A DNA stretch of 64,000 nucleotides from Pseudomonadota bacterium (GCA_023423065.1 JAFAGC010000060.1:7861-71860); one strand, 5' to 3'. Positions 8,142 through 18,035 are shown, counted from the stretch's first letter. The notes: generated from the sequence alone by a model not told the origin. Program-made: numbers and translations.

Positions 8142-8843
8142 ATGTTCATCCACTTCGACAGGGATCGGCCATCGGACTCGCCCTTCATCGAGCGGGTGTG
8201 GAGCTGCCATAGTGAATCCGGCGGGCGTTTCCTGGCCGTCGCCTCTTCGCATTGGGAATTCGTCGTCTCGCACGTCGCGGGCCAAACCACTTTCACCCTG
8301 CATGGGCCGGAAACGCAGCCGCGAGAAGTGGAATGCCCGCCGGATGGCGAGTGGTTTGCGATTCGTTTCAAGGCGGGGACGTACATGCCGGGCCTGCCGG
8401 TGTCGCGTCTCTTGAACGGCAACGACGTGACGCTGCCCCACTCGTTCCGCGGGTGGTTCCGGCTCGAGGGGTTCACGTTCGAAATTCCGAGCTTCGACAA
8501 CGCGGAGGTGTTCGTCGAGCAGCTCGTCAGGCGCGGCCTGCTGAGGCGTGATGCCGGCGTCGCCGCGGCGCTCGCCGGTGACGACGAAGCGATGAACACG
8601 CGCACGGCGCAGAGGCACTTCCTGCATGCCACGGGCATGAGCCACACAACCTTGAAGCAGATAGACCGCGCACGTCGCGCGACGCTGCTGCTTCGCGAGG
8701 GCCTCCCGCCCAGCGACGTCGCATACGAAGCCGGCTACTTCGACCAGGCGCATCTCACCCGTAGCCTGCGCAGACTCATCGGCGTGACGCCGCGTGGCAT
8801 CGCGCGCGCCGAACGCCAGTTGTCGTTTCTGTACAAGACCTGA
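8142..8843 (+). CDS. AraC-family transcriptional regulator
   Basis: 233 residues. Residues about 1-135 are a small beta-rich sensor-like domain (HWEFVVSHVAGQTTFTLHGP). The C-terminal part carries the AraC double helix-turn-helix: TAQRHFLHATGMSHTTLKQI and LPPSDVAYEAGYFDQAHLTR followed by SLRRLIGVTPRGI. Such proteins bind DNA and usually control a nearby gene in response to a small molecule. The candidates are the divergent 75-aa gene and the DoxX-like gene 45 bases downstream. Ligand unknown. Confidence 0.88.
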   Translation: MFIHFDRDRPSDSPFIERVWSCHSESGGRFLAVASSHWEFVVSHVAGQTTFTLHGPETQPREVECPPDGEWFAIRFKAGTYMPGLPVSRLLNGNDVTLPHSFRGWFRLEGFTFEIPSFDNAEVFVEQLVRRGLLRRDAGVAAALAGDDEAMNTRTAQRHFLHATGMSHTTLKQIDRARRATLLLREGLPPSDVAYEAGYFDQAHLTRSLRRLIGVTPRGIARAERQLSFLYKT

Positions 8844-8888
8844 CCGCCGCGCGCCGCCTATCTTCTGCGCCCCGACTGGAGGGCAAAG

Positions 8889-9278
8889 ATGCGAGGGCGA
8901 AGCAAGATGTGGTGGACGGGTTTCGCGATGAGCGCAATCGCGGTGTTGTTCCTGCTGATGGACGCGGGCGCGAAGCTCGCCGCGATCCCGCAGGTGCTCG
9001 AGGCCGGCGAACAGATCGGTTATCCGGGCGCGGACATGGCGCGCAAGCTCGGCGCGATCCCGCTCGTGTGCACGCTTTTGTACCTGTGGCCGCGCACGAG
9101 CGTGCTGGGCGCCATCCTGGTCACGGCGTTTCTCGGCGGCGCGGTCGCGACTCACGTGCGGCTCGGCAATCCGCTGTTCTCGCACGTGCTGTTCGGCGCG
9201 TACGTGGGCGTGTTGTTGTGGGGTGGCCTCGTGCTGCGCGAGCCGAGATTGAAGGCGCTGCTGTTCGCGCCGGCCTGA
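8889..9278 (+). CDS. DoxX-like integral membrane protein
   Basis: 129 residues with four predicted membrane segments (TGFAMSAIAVLFLLMDAGAK, a GAIPLVCTLLYLWP segment, VLGAILVTAFLGGAVATHV, LFGAYVGVLLWGGLVL). The DGxxK and GGAVATHVRLGNPLFSH features are typical of DoxX-like (DUF) membrane proteins. GGAGGGCAAAG precedes the ATG. It follows the AraC gene on the same strand with 45 bases between and could be its target. Role in the cell unknown; some relatives are linked to redox stress or quinone metabolism. Confidence 0.8.
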   Translation: MRGRSKMWWTGFAMSAIAVLFLLMDAGAKLAAIPQVLEAGEQIGYPGADMARKLGAIPLVCTLLYLWPRTSVLGAILVTAFLGGAVATHVRLGNPLFSHVLFGAYVGVLLWGGLVLREPRLKALLFAPA

Positions 9279-9292
9279 AGAAGAATTGCGCC

Positions 9293-9535
9293 TCAGAAGA
9301 GGTCGCGCCCCTTCGGCAGCTTCTTGAAGTGCTCGGCGATCTTCCTGCCGACGGTGCGCGCGTCCTCGTCCGCTTTCGTGCTGCCGGACTCGCGCCGGAT
9401 GAGCTCGTCCATCTGCGCCTGCCGCTCGAGGTTCTCGACGTCGATGACGGGCGTCTTGAGATCGGGCAGATCGCGTTCCGCGATCGTGCGCGCTGCCGCG
9501 TCCGGATCGAAGCTGGGTTGTCGACGTTCTTCCAT
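9293..9535 (-). CDS. Small hypothetical protein, 80 aa
   Basis: Not recognised. The ATG at 9535 is preceded by GGAGA and chosen over the frame start at 9565. It is hydrophilic, with MEERRQPSFDPDAAARTIAE, then ENLERQAQMDELIRRESGST and an end KIAEHFKKLPKGRDLF; it is probably helical and cytosolic. Convergent with the DoxX-like gene (14 bases apart). Confidence 0.55.
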   Translation of the reverse strand: MEERRQPSFDPDAAARTIAERDLPDLKTPVIDVENLERQAQMDELIRRESGSTKADEDARTVGRKIAEHFKKLPKGRDLF

Positions 9536-9878
9536 GCCGCGTCTCCGTTGTGCCACGGCGAGCATCGTCCCGGTGATGCGGGTAACGGGTCATAGGCGCC
9601 GGCCGACGATGGGCGTAAGCACCTATTCCTGATCGCATGGAGTCCCACGACCAATCAATGTGTTGCCCTCGACGGAACGTCCGTCGGGGTGGCCCGATAA
9701 GGAAAGACTCCTTTCCTCGGGCGGCACATAAGTCAAGAAGTCTTTACCGACCGCGGGCGACCAGAATCTCCCCGAAAGCGTTCCTGCCCCATTTTCCGCC
9801 ACAATTGCCGCACTGGATTTGCAGCTTCGGGCAGTGAACTGAAGGTGCGTCGATCCACCTCGCTGTCCCGGAGCCTTC
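9536..9878. other. 343-base intergenic region upstream of the alpha-2-macroglobulin gene
   Basis: No convincing gene; the open frames here have no ribosome binding site and a shadow-like composition. It holds one perfect palindrome (CGACGGA-ACG-TCCGTCG, 9670-9686) that could be a regulator site, and must contain the promoter of the gene at 9879, which I cannot place with confidence. Confidence 0.5.
9670..9686. repeat. Perfect 7-3-7 palindrome, possible operator
   Basis: CGACGGA at 9670-9676 and TCCGTCG at 9680-9686 are exact reverse complements with a 3-base centre. It lies in the gap before the alpha-2-macroglobulin gene with no T-tract, so a protein-binding site is likelier than a terminator. 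Confidence 0.35.
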
Positions 9879-12800
9879 ATGATCCGAAAACTCGCCTGCG
9901 CCGCCCTCGCGGCGGCGCTGTTCCTGACTGCAAGCTGCACGAAGACCACCGACACGCTGGTCGCCGAAAAGCCCACCGTCGCGCCCGCCGACCCGCTGTG
10001 GTCGCAGCTCATCTCCGCGCATTCCGCCGGCGCCATTTCACGCCGCTCTCCGCTGCGGATCGCGTTCGCGAACGACGTCGTGAGCGCGGACAAGGTCGGA
10101 TCGGATGCCTCCGCGCACGTCGTCATCGAACCCGCGTTCAAGGGCGACATCACGTTCGCCAGCACGCGCGAGATCGTCGCGGCTCCGGCGAGTGGCGAGC
10201 TCGCGCCCGGAACCACCTACAAGGTGAGGATCAACGGCGCCGGGCTCTCCGGCATCGATGCGAAGCTGAAGCCGTACGAATTCCTGGTCGAAACGCTCAC
10301 GCCCAACTTCGACGTCACGACGCACGGACTCGACGTCGATCCGTCGCACGAGGACCGCATGATCCTGCGCGGCACGGTCACGACGGCGGACGTCGAGGAC
10401 GCCGCGAAGGTCGAGAAAGTCGTGCACGCGGATCTTGCCGGCGCGCTGCTGCCGATCACGTGGACCCACGACGCGGCCAATCAGAAACACGAGTTCGCGA
10501 TCGGCTCGATCGTGCGCGCGGTGGAGCGGCGCGTGATGAAGGTGTCGTGGGACGGCGCGCCGCTCGGCATCGCGACCGCAAACGCGCAGGAACTCGACGT
10601 TCCCGGGCGCAACGACTTCACGGTGACGATGGCGCAGGCGTTGCAGACGAATGGGCAACGCCGGGTGATCGTGCAGTTCTCGGAGCGCCTCGACACGAAG
10701 CAGAACCTGAAGGGCCTGGTGCGCCTGTCGCAGGGTCAGTTCATAACGCAGGTCCGCGACCACGTCCTCACCCTGTACGTGACGGACGACATCGTCGGCG
10801 ACGTGACGCTCACGCTGGACGAGGCGTTGCGCAGCCGCTCCGGTGGCGCGTTGTCGGGTGAAAAATCGTTCTCGCTGACGTTCACGACCACCAAGCCGCA
10901 GGTACGCTTCGTCGGCAAGGGCGTGATCCTGCCGGACGCGGCGCGTCTCACGGTGCCGTTCGAAGCTGTCAGCGCGCGCGCCGTGCGCGTGACGGCGCTG
11001 CAGGTGTTCGAGGACAACATTCCGCAGTTCCTGCAGGTGAACAAGCTCGACGGCTCGCAGGAGATGGGCCGCGTCGGCCGCATCCTGTGGACCAGGACCG
11101 TGCCGCTCTCCTCGCCCGTGCCGGGACGCTGGACGCGTTACGACCTCGACGTCACGGAGCTCACGAAGAAACATCCCGGTGGTTTGTTCCAGCTCAAGAT
11201 CGCGCTCGCGCCGGGCGACGGCGTCTGGGAATGCCCGGCGGACGAGCTCGCTGCCGCGGCCGGCGCGCAGCAGGAGATCAGGAACCAGGAGGACGGCGAC
11301 ACCTACGACCCGACCAACTGGGACTACTACCAGGATTACTGGGACGGGGAATCGATCGACTGGAACCAGCGCGACAATCCCTGCAGCGCGTCTTACTACC
11401 GCTACGCGCAGGGCATCCGCGCGACGCGCAACCTGCTGGCGTCGAACATCGGTTTGCTGGCCAAGCGCGGCGCGGGCGGCAAACTACTGATCGCGGCCAC
11501 GGCACTGGATACGTCGGCGCCGCTCGCGGGCGTCAAGGTCGACGCGATCAACTACCAGAACCAGGTGCTGGCCTCGGCGAGTACGGACCGCGACGGCCTG
11601 GTCGAGCTCGCGCCGAAGGGCCAGCCGTACGCGCTGATCGCGACGCAGAACGGCCGCAAGGGTTACCTGCGCGTGAGCAACGGCAGCGCCCTGCCCGTCA
11701 GCCACTTCGACGTGGGCGGCGAAGCGGTGGTGAACGGCCTCAAGGGCTATCTCTACGGCGACCGCGGTGTGTGGCGGCCGGGCGATTCCATCTACCTGAC
11801 GTTCGCGCTGCAGGACAAGCAGAAGACGCTGCCGGCCAACCACCCCGTGACCATCGAGCTGCGCAATCCGCGCAACCAGCTCGTACAGACGGTGACGAAC
11901 ACGGCGCCGGTGGGACAGTTCTACGCCTTCGAGCTCAAGACCGAGCCGGATGCGCTGACCGGAGACTGGACCGCGACGGCGCTGGTGGGCGGCACGTCGT
12001 TCCGCAAGACCTTGAAGGTCGAAACGGTGATGCCGAACCGGCTGAAGATCGACCTGGACCTCGGGCCGGGCGACGTGCTCGAGAGCAACCCGCTCGAGGC
12101 CGGGCTCTCCGCGCAATGGCTGTCCGGCGCGACGGCGGCGAACCTGCGCGCGGCGATCGAGCTGACGCTGAAGCCGACGACCACGCGATTCACGCGCAAC
12201 ACGGACTTCATCTTCGACGATCCGGCGCGTTCGTTCTCGGGTCAGCCGCTCGCGTTGTTCGACGGCAACCTCGACGACGACGGCAAGGTGCGTTTCGAGA
12301 AGCGGCTCGAACTACCGAAGGACGTGCCGGGCATGTTGTCGGCCACGTTCGTCACGCGGGTGTTCGAGAACGGCGGCGCGTTCAGCATCGCGCGCGAGAC
12401 GCGCACGATCGCGGCGTTCGACCGCTATGTCGGATTGCGCATGCCGAAGGGTGACGTCGCGCGCGACATGTTGCTGACCGACCAGAAACACGTCGTCGAG
12501 CTCGCGACGCTCGATGCGGGGGGCAAGCCGGTCAGCGTCGACAAGTTGCAGGTGGCGCTCTACAAGATCCAGTGGAAATGGTGGTGGGACCAGAACGGCG
12601 ACTCGCTCGCGCAGTACGCGCAGGGCGAGAGCCAGTCGATGATCCAGTCGGACACGGTCGCCACGAAGGATGGCAAGGGTCAGTGGACGTTCGAGATCAA
12701 GTATCCCGAATGGGGCCGCTATCTGCTGCGCGTGTGCGACGTGAGCGGCGGGCATTGCACCGGCCGCACGTTCTATATCGACTGGCCTAGCTGGGCCGGT

Positions 12801-15560
12801 AACGCGCGGGACCAGTCCGGCCCCGCGGCGAACATCCTCACGCTCACCTCCGACAAGGAGGAGTACAAGGTCGGCGAGACGGCGGTGATCCAACTACCCG
12901 AAGCGAGCCAGGGCCGCGCGCTGCTCACACTGGAGACGGGCAGCCGCATCATCGAGTACCGCTGGCTGGAGGCGAAGCCGAAGCAGAACCGCGTGAACAT
13001 CCCGATCACTGCGGACATGGCGCCGAACGTGTATGCGGCGGTGACTCTGGTGCAGCCGCATGCCGGCAAGAACAACGACCGGCCGATCCGCCTGTATGGC
13101 GTGATCCCGCTCAAGGTCAGCGATCCGGCGACGAAGATCGCGCCGGTGGTCACGACCGCGGCGGAATGGAAACCGGCCGCCAAGGCGTCCATCCAGGTGT
13201 CCGAGACCTCGGGCCGCGCGATGAACTACACGCTCGCCGTGGTCGACGAGGGGTTGTTAGGGCTGACCAACTTCAAGACGCCCAACCTGCACGCGGAGTT
13301 CTACAAGCGCGAGGCGCTCGGTGTGGCGACCTGGGACCTGTTCGACGACGTCGCGGGCGCGTACGGCGGTGAGCTGGATCGACTGCTCGCGCTCGGTGGT
13401 TCGGACGGCGCCGAGAAGGTGGATCCGGAGAAGTCGAAGTCGCGTTTCCCGCCGGTCGTGAAGTTCCTCGGACCGTTCGCGTTGAAGGCGGGCGAGAAAC
13501 GCTCGCACGAAGTCACGCTGCCGCAGTACGTCGGCGCGGTGCGCGTCATGCTGGTCGCGGGCGACGGCAGCGCGTACGGATCGGCGGAGAAGTCCGTGTT
13601 CGTGCGCCAGCCGCTCATGATCCTGCCGACGCTGCCGCGCGTGGTCGGGCCGGAGGAATCGATCACGATGCCGGTGTCCGTGTTCGCGGGTGATGCGTCG
13701 ATCAAGGACGTGACACTGAGCATGGAACTGGACGGCCGCTTCACGCCCGTGGGCGCGAAGTCGACCGCCCTCACCTTCGCGAAGCCGGAGGAGAAGCTCG
13801 GGTTCCTGTCGCTCAAGTCGGGCGCCAGGCTCGGTGCGGGCAAGATCCGCGTGATCGCCACGAGCGGCAAACATCGCGCCGAGGCGGACATCTGGCTCGA
13901 GGTGCGCAGCCCGAACGTGCCGGTGACGCGCATCGTGCGTGGCAAGGCCGAGGCTGGCGGTTCCTGGTCGGAGACGATCAAGGGCTTCGGGCTCGAAGGC
14001 ACGCACACGGCGACCTTGGAGGTGTCCTCGCTCCCGCCGCTGAACCTCGACGGGCGGCTCGATTACCTGATCCGTTATCCGCACGGCTGCCTCGAGCAGG
14101 TGACCTCGGGCGCGTTCCCGCAGGTCTATCTACCTGCGCTCCTCAAGCTGGACGAGAAGCGCCGCGCGGAGGTGGAAAACAACGTGCGCGCCGGCATCGC
14201 CCGCCTGCGCGGTTTCCAGCAGCCGAACGGCGGCTTCGTCTACTGGCCGGGCGGCTGGTCGACGGACTTCGGCCTCGGCTGGCGCGACGACTGGGGCACG
14301 ACGTACGCCGGTCACTTCCTGCTCGAAGCCGAACGCGCGGGATTCGACGTGCCGGCGGACATGAAGGCGTCCTGGCTGCGCTACCAGAAAGGCGCGGCGC
14401 AGCGCTGGGATGCGAACTCCTTGCGCAATGCCAGCAGCATCAGCGCGGGCGTGGCCGAAGCGGCGCGCTACGCGCAGGCGTACCGGCTGTACACGCTGGC
14501 GCTGGCGCAGCAGCCTGAGCTCGGCGCGATGAACCGGCTGCGCGAGTCGACGACGATGTCCGCGGGCGAACGCTGGCTGCTCGCGGCGGCGTATCGGCTC
14601 GCAAACCAGCCTGATGCGGCGGCGGCCCTGGTCAGGGGCGAGAAGCTGGACGTGATCGTCGGGCCGGCGGCCGAATACACCTTCGGTTCGCGACTGCGCG
14701 ACCGGGCGATCGTCTTGCAGACACTCGCGTTGATGGGACGTGAGGCCGAGGCGGCTCGGCTCGTAGACCAGGTCTCCGCGGAGCTCGCCGATGGGACGTG
14801 GCACAGCACGCAGTCGGTCGCGTTCGCTCTGGTGTCGGTGGCGCGCTGGGCGCAGGCGAAGCCGCCGGAGCCCTTCACGTTCGAGTACACGGCGGGCAAT
14901 GCGCGGCCGGTGAAGATCGCGGCCGACTCACCGGTGGTGGTGGTCGAACTACCTGCGCCGTCCGCGGCGGGCATGCCGCTCGCGGTGCGCAATTCCTCCG
15001 GCCGTGCGCTGCACTTCACGACCGCGGTGCGCGGCATCGCGCGCAGCGGCGAGGAAGACGTGGCGTCGAACGGACTCGCGCTCGAGATCAGCTACTCCGG
15101 TGCGGCGGGTAATCCGCTGCCGAGCGTGAACCGGGTCATCCAGGGCAGCGACCTGATCGCGGACATCACGGTGCGCAACGTGAGCTCGCGGCGCCTGACG
15201 AACATCGCGTTGACGCAACTGGTGCCCGCCGGCTGGGAGATCCGCAACGAACGCATGGACGGGGGCGATCCGCTCGGCACGGTGACTTCGGCGCAGCCGC
15301 GCCGCACGTCCTGGTGGTGGGGGCCGGATGGCTCGGCGGATGCGACGAACAAGGCGGCCGAGTATGTCGACATTCGCGACGACCGCGTGATGCAGTACTT
15401 CTCGCTGCGCGCCGGAGACACGATCACGTTCCGCACGCGGCTGAATGCCGCCTACCTGGGTCGCTACTATCTACCCGGGTTGTCGGCGGAGGCGATGTAC
15501 GACGCCACGCAGCAGGCGCGGCTCGCGGGACAGTGGGTCGAGGTGGTGCCACGGAAGTGA
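9879..15560 (+). CDS. yfhM: Bacterial alpha-2-macroglobulin family lipoprotein (YfhM-like)
   Basis: 1893 residues. The N-terminal signal ends in a lipobox-like LTASC (Cys20), so the protein should be a lipoprotein facing the periplasm. The size and macroglobulin-like domain series match bacterial alpha-2-macroglobulins. The thioester motif CLEQ is intact (Cys1404, Gln1407, in IRYPHGCLEQVTSG), followed by the helical thioester domain (RLRGFQQPNGGFVYWPGGWS). Such proteins trap proteases by covalent attachment and are thought to guard the cell envelope. The pbpC gene follows after 48 bases, the classic pairing with PBP1C, which may repair peptidoglycan when the wall is breached. The extended Asp/Trp/Tyr-rich insert near residues 465-505 looks lineage-specific. 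Confidence 0.93.
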   Translation: MIRKLACAALAAALFLTASCTKTTDTLVAEKPTVAPADPLWSQLISAHSAGAISRRSPLRIAFANDVVSADKVGSDASAHVVIEPAFKGDITFASTREIVAAPASGELAPGTTYKVRINGAGLSGIDAKLKPYEFLVETLTPNFDVTTHGLDVDPSHEDRMILRGTVTTADVEDAAKVEKVVHADLAGALLPITWTHDAANQKHEFAIGSIVRAVERRVMKVSWDGAPLGIATANAQELDVPGRNDFTVTMAQALQTNGQRRVIVQFSERLDTKQNLKGLVRLSQGQFITQVRDHVLTLYVTDDIVGDVTLTLDEALRSRSGGALSGEKSFSLTFTTTKPQVRFVGKGVILPDAARLTVPFEAVSARAVRVTALQVFEDNIPQFLQVNKLDGSQEMGRVGRILWTRTVPLSSPVPGRWTRYDLDVTELTKKHPGGLFQLKIALAPGDGVWECPADELAAAAGAQQEIRNQEDGDTYDPTNWDYYQDYWDGESIDWNQRDNPCSASYYRYAQGIRATRNLLASNIGLLAKRGAGGKLLIAATALDTSAPLAGVKVDAINYQNQVLASASTDRDGLVELAPKGQPYALIATQNGRKGYLRVSNGSALPVSHFDVGGEAVVNGLKGYLYGDRGVWRPGDSIYLTFALQDKQKTLPANHPVTIELRNPRNQLVQTVTNTAPVGQFYAFELKTEPDALTGDWTATALVGGTSFRKTLKVETVMPNRLKIDLDLGPGDVLESNPLEAGLSAQWLSGATAANLRAAIELTLKPTTTRFTRNTDFIFDDPARSFSGQPLALFDGNLDDDGKVRFEKRLELPKDVPGMLSATFVTRVFENGGAFSIARETRTIAAFDRYVGLRMPKGDVARDMLLTDQKHVVELATLDAGGKPVSVDKLQVALYKIQWKWWWDQNGDSLAQYAQGESQSMIQSDTVATKDGKGQWTFEIKYPEWGRYLLRVCDVSGGHCTGRTFYIDWPSWAGNARDQSGPAANILTLTSDKEEYKVGETAVIQLPEASQGRALLTLETGSRIIEYRWLEAKPKQNRVNIPITADMAPNVYAAVTLVQPHAGKNNDRPIRLYGVIPLKVSDPATKIAPVVTTAAEWKPAAKASIQVSETSGRAMNYTLAVVDEGLLGLTNFKTPNLHAEFYKREALGVATWDLFDDVAGAYGGELDRLLALGGSDGAEKVDPEKSKSRFPPVVKFLGPFALKAGEKRSHEVTLPQYVGAVRVMLVAGDGSAYGSAEKSVFVRQPLMILPTLPRVVGPEESITMPVSVFAGDASIKDVTLSMELDGRFTPVGAKSTALTFAKPEEKLGFLSLKSGARLGAGKIRVIATSGKHRAEADIWLEVRSPNVPVTRIVRGKAEAGGSWSETIKGFGLEGTHTATLEVSSLPPLNLDGRLDYLIRYPHGCLEQVTSGAFPQVYLPALLKLDEKRRAEVENNVRAGIARLRGFQQPNGGFVYWPGGWSTDFGLGWRDDWGTTYAGHFLLEAERAGFDVPADMKASWLRYQKGAAQRWDANSLRNASSISAGVAEAARYAQAYRLYTLALAQQPELGAMNRLRESTTMSAGERWLLAAAYRLANQPDAAAALVRGEKLDVIVGPAAEYTFGSRLRDRAIVLQTLALMGREAEAARLVDQVSAELADGTWHSTQSVAFALVSVARWAQAKPPEPFTFEYTAGNARPVKIAADSPVVVVELPAPSAAGMPLAVRNSSGRALHFTTAVRGIARSGEEDVASNGLALEISYSGAAGNPLPSVNRVIQGSDLIADITVRNVSSRRLTNIALTQLVPAGWEIRNERMDGGDPLGTVTSAQPRRTSWWWGPDGSADATNKAAEYVDIRDDRVMQYFSLRAGDTITFRTRLNAAYLGRYYLPGLSAEAMYDATQQARLAGQWVEVVPRK

Positions 15561-15608
15561 GCGGCAGCATGAGCCCCAACACGAACCCGGGAGCATGAGC
15601 GCGCGCGC

Positions 15609-18017
15609 ATGAGCATGGTCGCCTTCATCGTCTCCCCCGCCTGGCGCCGGCTGCGAAGGATCGTGGCCGCGGCGCTCGTCGCGTGCGCGGCGGCAGGCGT
15701 GGCGTTCTGGGGGATGCTGCCGAAAACGCTGTTCGACCAGCCGCTGTCGTACGTGCTCGAGGCGCGCGACGGCACGATGCTCGGCGCACGCATCGCATCC
15801 GACGGCCAGTGGCGCTTCCCGGCGCGCGACACGGTGCCGGAGAAATTCCGGCGCGCGCTGATCGTGTTCGAGGACAAGCGCTTCGAGGACCACCTCGGCG
15901 TGGACGCACTCGCGGTGGCGCGGGCGATGAAGCTGAACCTGCGGCACGGGCGCGTCGTGAGCGGCGGCAGCACGATCACGATGCAGCTTGCCCGGCTCGC
16001 GCGGGCGGGGACCCACGGCGACGGGGGCCGCACGCTCGGCGCCAAGATCATGGAGTCCCTGCTCGCGCTGCGGCTCGAAACGGCTTACGACAAGGACGAG
16101 ATCCTGAATTTCTACGCCGCGCACGCCCCGTTTGGCGGCAACGTGGTGGGCCTGGAGGCCGCGGCGTGGCGTTACTTCGGACGCGACGCGGCGGCGCTGT
16201 CGTGGGCCGAAGCTGCGACTCTCGCCGTGCTGCCTAACAACCCGTCGCTGGTCCATCTCAAACGCAATCGCGAGCGGCTCAGGACCAAGCGCGACTTCGT
16301 GCTGCGCAAGCTGCATGCGGCCGGCGATCTCTCTGCGCTCGATCTCGAGCTGGCGCTGAGCGAACCGCTCACCGCGGCGCCGCACGACCTGCCGGATCTC
16401 GCGCCGCACTTGCTCGAGACGCTGCGCGCGCAGTATCCCGACCGGCACCGCCTCGTCACGACGCTCGATGCGCAACTGCAGGCCGAGGCGACGCACCTGG
16501 TCCAGGAACACACCGCCCATCTCGCTCGGCAGAATGTCAACAACGCCGCCGCCTTGATCGTCGACAACACGACGTTCGAAGTGCTCGCGTATGTCGGCAA
16601 CGGGCAGGTCTGTCCCCGTTTGCTAGGAAACGGGGAATGTCCCCATTTCGTTCCCCATTTCGTTGACATTGTCCGGCGGGCGCGCAGTACGGGGAGCATT
16701 CTCAAGCCGATGCTCTTTGCGGCGATGCTCGACGATGGATCGCTCACGCCGCGCATGCTGCTGCCGGACGTGCCGACGCATTACGAGGGGTTCACGCCGG
16801 AGAACTTCGATCGCCAGTATCGCGGCGCGGTGCGTGCGGACGAGGCGCTCGCGCACTCGCTCAATATTCCAGCCGTGCGCATGCTCAAGACCTACGGCAT
16901 CGCGCGCTTCGCGGACGTGCTGCGCGACGCGGGCATGACCACGCTCACGCGGCCCGCCGACGACTACGGTCTCACGCTCATCCTCGGCGGCGCGGAGGGT
17001 AATCTCTGGGACATCACCTCGATGTACGCGGGCCTCACGCACATCGCGCGCGCGGGGCTTGCGGACCCGACGCCGCGTTTCCGCACGCTCACGGCATTGC
17101 GCGACGTGCCCTCTTCCGACCGCGGCCCCTCGGCGATCTCGACCGGCGCGGCCTGGCTCACACTCGATACCTTGTTGGAGGTGCCGCGTCCGGGCGAGGA
17201 GAGCCACTGGAAAAATTTCGCGACGAGCCGCGCCATCGCGTGGAAGACCGGCACGAGCTGGGGACTGCGCGACGGCTGGGCCGTCGGCACGACCCGCCGT
17301 CACACGATTGGCGTGTGGGTGGGCAACGCGACGGGTGAAGGCCGCCCGGGACTCACGGGCTCGACCATGGCCGCGCCGCTGTTGTTCGCGCTGTTCAACA
17401 ACCTGCCGTCGACCCGCTGGCTCGACGTGCCGACCCATGCCCTCGAGCAGATGGATGTGTGCGCGAACGACGGCTATCTAGCCACGGGACAATGCAACCC
17501 GGATCGCATCTGGATGCCGAAGGAGAGCCACTTCGCGCTGCTCAGCCCTCACAACCTGCGCGTGCACCTCGATGCGAGGAATCAGCGAGTCGACGGCAGC
17601 TGCGAGTCCCCCTCTCGAATGATCCACGCCAACTGGTTCGTGCTCCCGCCGGCCGAGGAATATTGGTACCGCCGTGGTCATGCCGAATACCGGCCCCTGC
17701 CGGCATTGCGCGCGGATTGTCAGGGCCGGGGTAGAGGCAGCACGCCCGCGCTCGCGCTGATCTATCCAGACAAGAACGCCAGCGTACTGATCCCGGACGA
17801 ACTGGACGGCACGCGCGGCAGAACCGTTTTCGAGGCCGTCCACCGACGCCGGGATGCCCGCATCTACTGGCATCTCGACGACCGATACCTTGGCGAAACG
17901 CACACTTTTCACCGGCAATCGTTGGACATGGACCCGGGCGAGCACATACTCACGCTCGTGGATGACGAGGGGGAACGCGTCGCACGGCGCTTCCAGGTAC
18001 TCGCCACGCGCAACTGA
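15609..18017 (+). CDS. pbpC: Penicillin-binding protein 1C with a repeat-derived insert
   Basis: 802 residues. Membrane anchor at about 16-36. The glycosyltransferase domain has EDKRFEDHLG (catalytic Glu88) and SGGSTITMQLARL. The transpeptidase domain has SILK (Ser363), SLN-type motif HSLNIPAVRM and KTG (Lys546). A C-terminal BiPBP_C-like domain ends the protein (about 705-800). It polymerises and cross-links peptidoglycan in the periplasm. Between AYVGN and VDIVRRARSTGS the usual short PBP1C segment is replaced by a sequence read through a dispersed repeat (16606-16647) plus a 12-base tandem duplication, in frame, adding residues such as QVCPRLLGNGECPHF about 15-30 residues before the catalytic serine. 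All catalytic motifs survive, so it is probably functional. Confidence 0.93.
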   Translation: MSMVAFIVSPAWRRLRRIVAAALVACAAAGVAFWGMLPKTLFDQPLSYVLEARDGTMLGARIASDGQWRFPARDTVPEKFRRALIVFEDKRFEDHLGVDALAVARAMKLNLRHGRVVSGGSTITMQLARLARAGTHGDGGRTLGAKIMESLLALRLETAYDKDEILNFYAAHAPFGGNVVGLEAAAWRYFGRDAAALSWAEAATLAVLPNNPSLVHLKRNRERLRTKRDFVLRKLHAAGDLSALDLELALSEPLTAAPHDLPDLAPHLLETLRAQYPDRHRLVTTLDAQLQAEATHLVQEHTAHLARQNVNNAAALIVDNTTFEVLAYVGNGQVCPRLLGNGECPHFVPHFVDIVRRARSTGSILKPMLFAAMLDDGSLTPRMLLPDVPTHYEGFTPENFDRQYRGAVRADEALAHSLNIPAVRMLKTYGIARFADVLRDAGMTTLTRPADDYGLTLILGGAEGNLWDITSMYAGLTHIARAGLADPTPRFRTLTALRDVPSSDRGPSAISTGAAWLTLDTLLEVPRPGEESHWKNFATSRAIAWKTGTSWGLRDGWAVGTTRRHTIGVWVGNATGEGRPGLTGSTMAAPLLFALFNNLPSTRWLDVPTHALEQMDVCANDGYLATGQCNPDRIWMPKESHFALLSPHNLRVHLDARNQRVDGSCESPSRMIHANWFVLPPAEEYWYRRGHAEYRPLPALRADCQGRGRGSTPALALIYPDKNASVLIPDELDGTRGRTVFEAVHRRRDARIYWHLDDRYLGETHTFHRQSLDMDPGEHILTLVDDEGERVARRFQVLATRN
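16606..16647 (+). repeat. Dispersed REP-like repeat, copy 1 (inside pbpC)
   Basis: Starts AGGTCTGTCCCCGTTTGC and ends GGAATGTCCCCATT; matches the copies at 26884-26926 and 27349-27391 with one or two differences. The internal CCCCGTTT...AAACGGGG can form a hairpin. Directly after it, CCCCATTTCGTT occurs twice in tandem (16641-16664). The copy is read in frame as part of PBP1C. Confidence 0.85.
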
Positions 18018-18035
18018 GCCACCACCGAGGCTGCC

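Noticed and set aside
9623..10216. 197-codon minus-strand frame overlapping the start of the macroglobulin gene
   Set aside because: Overlaps the signal peptide of a clear lipoprotein gene; no ribosome binding site or family resemblance.
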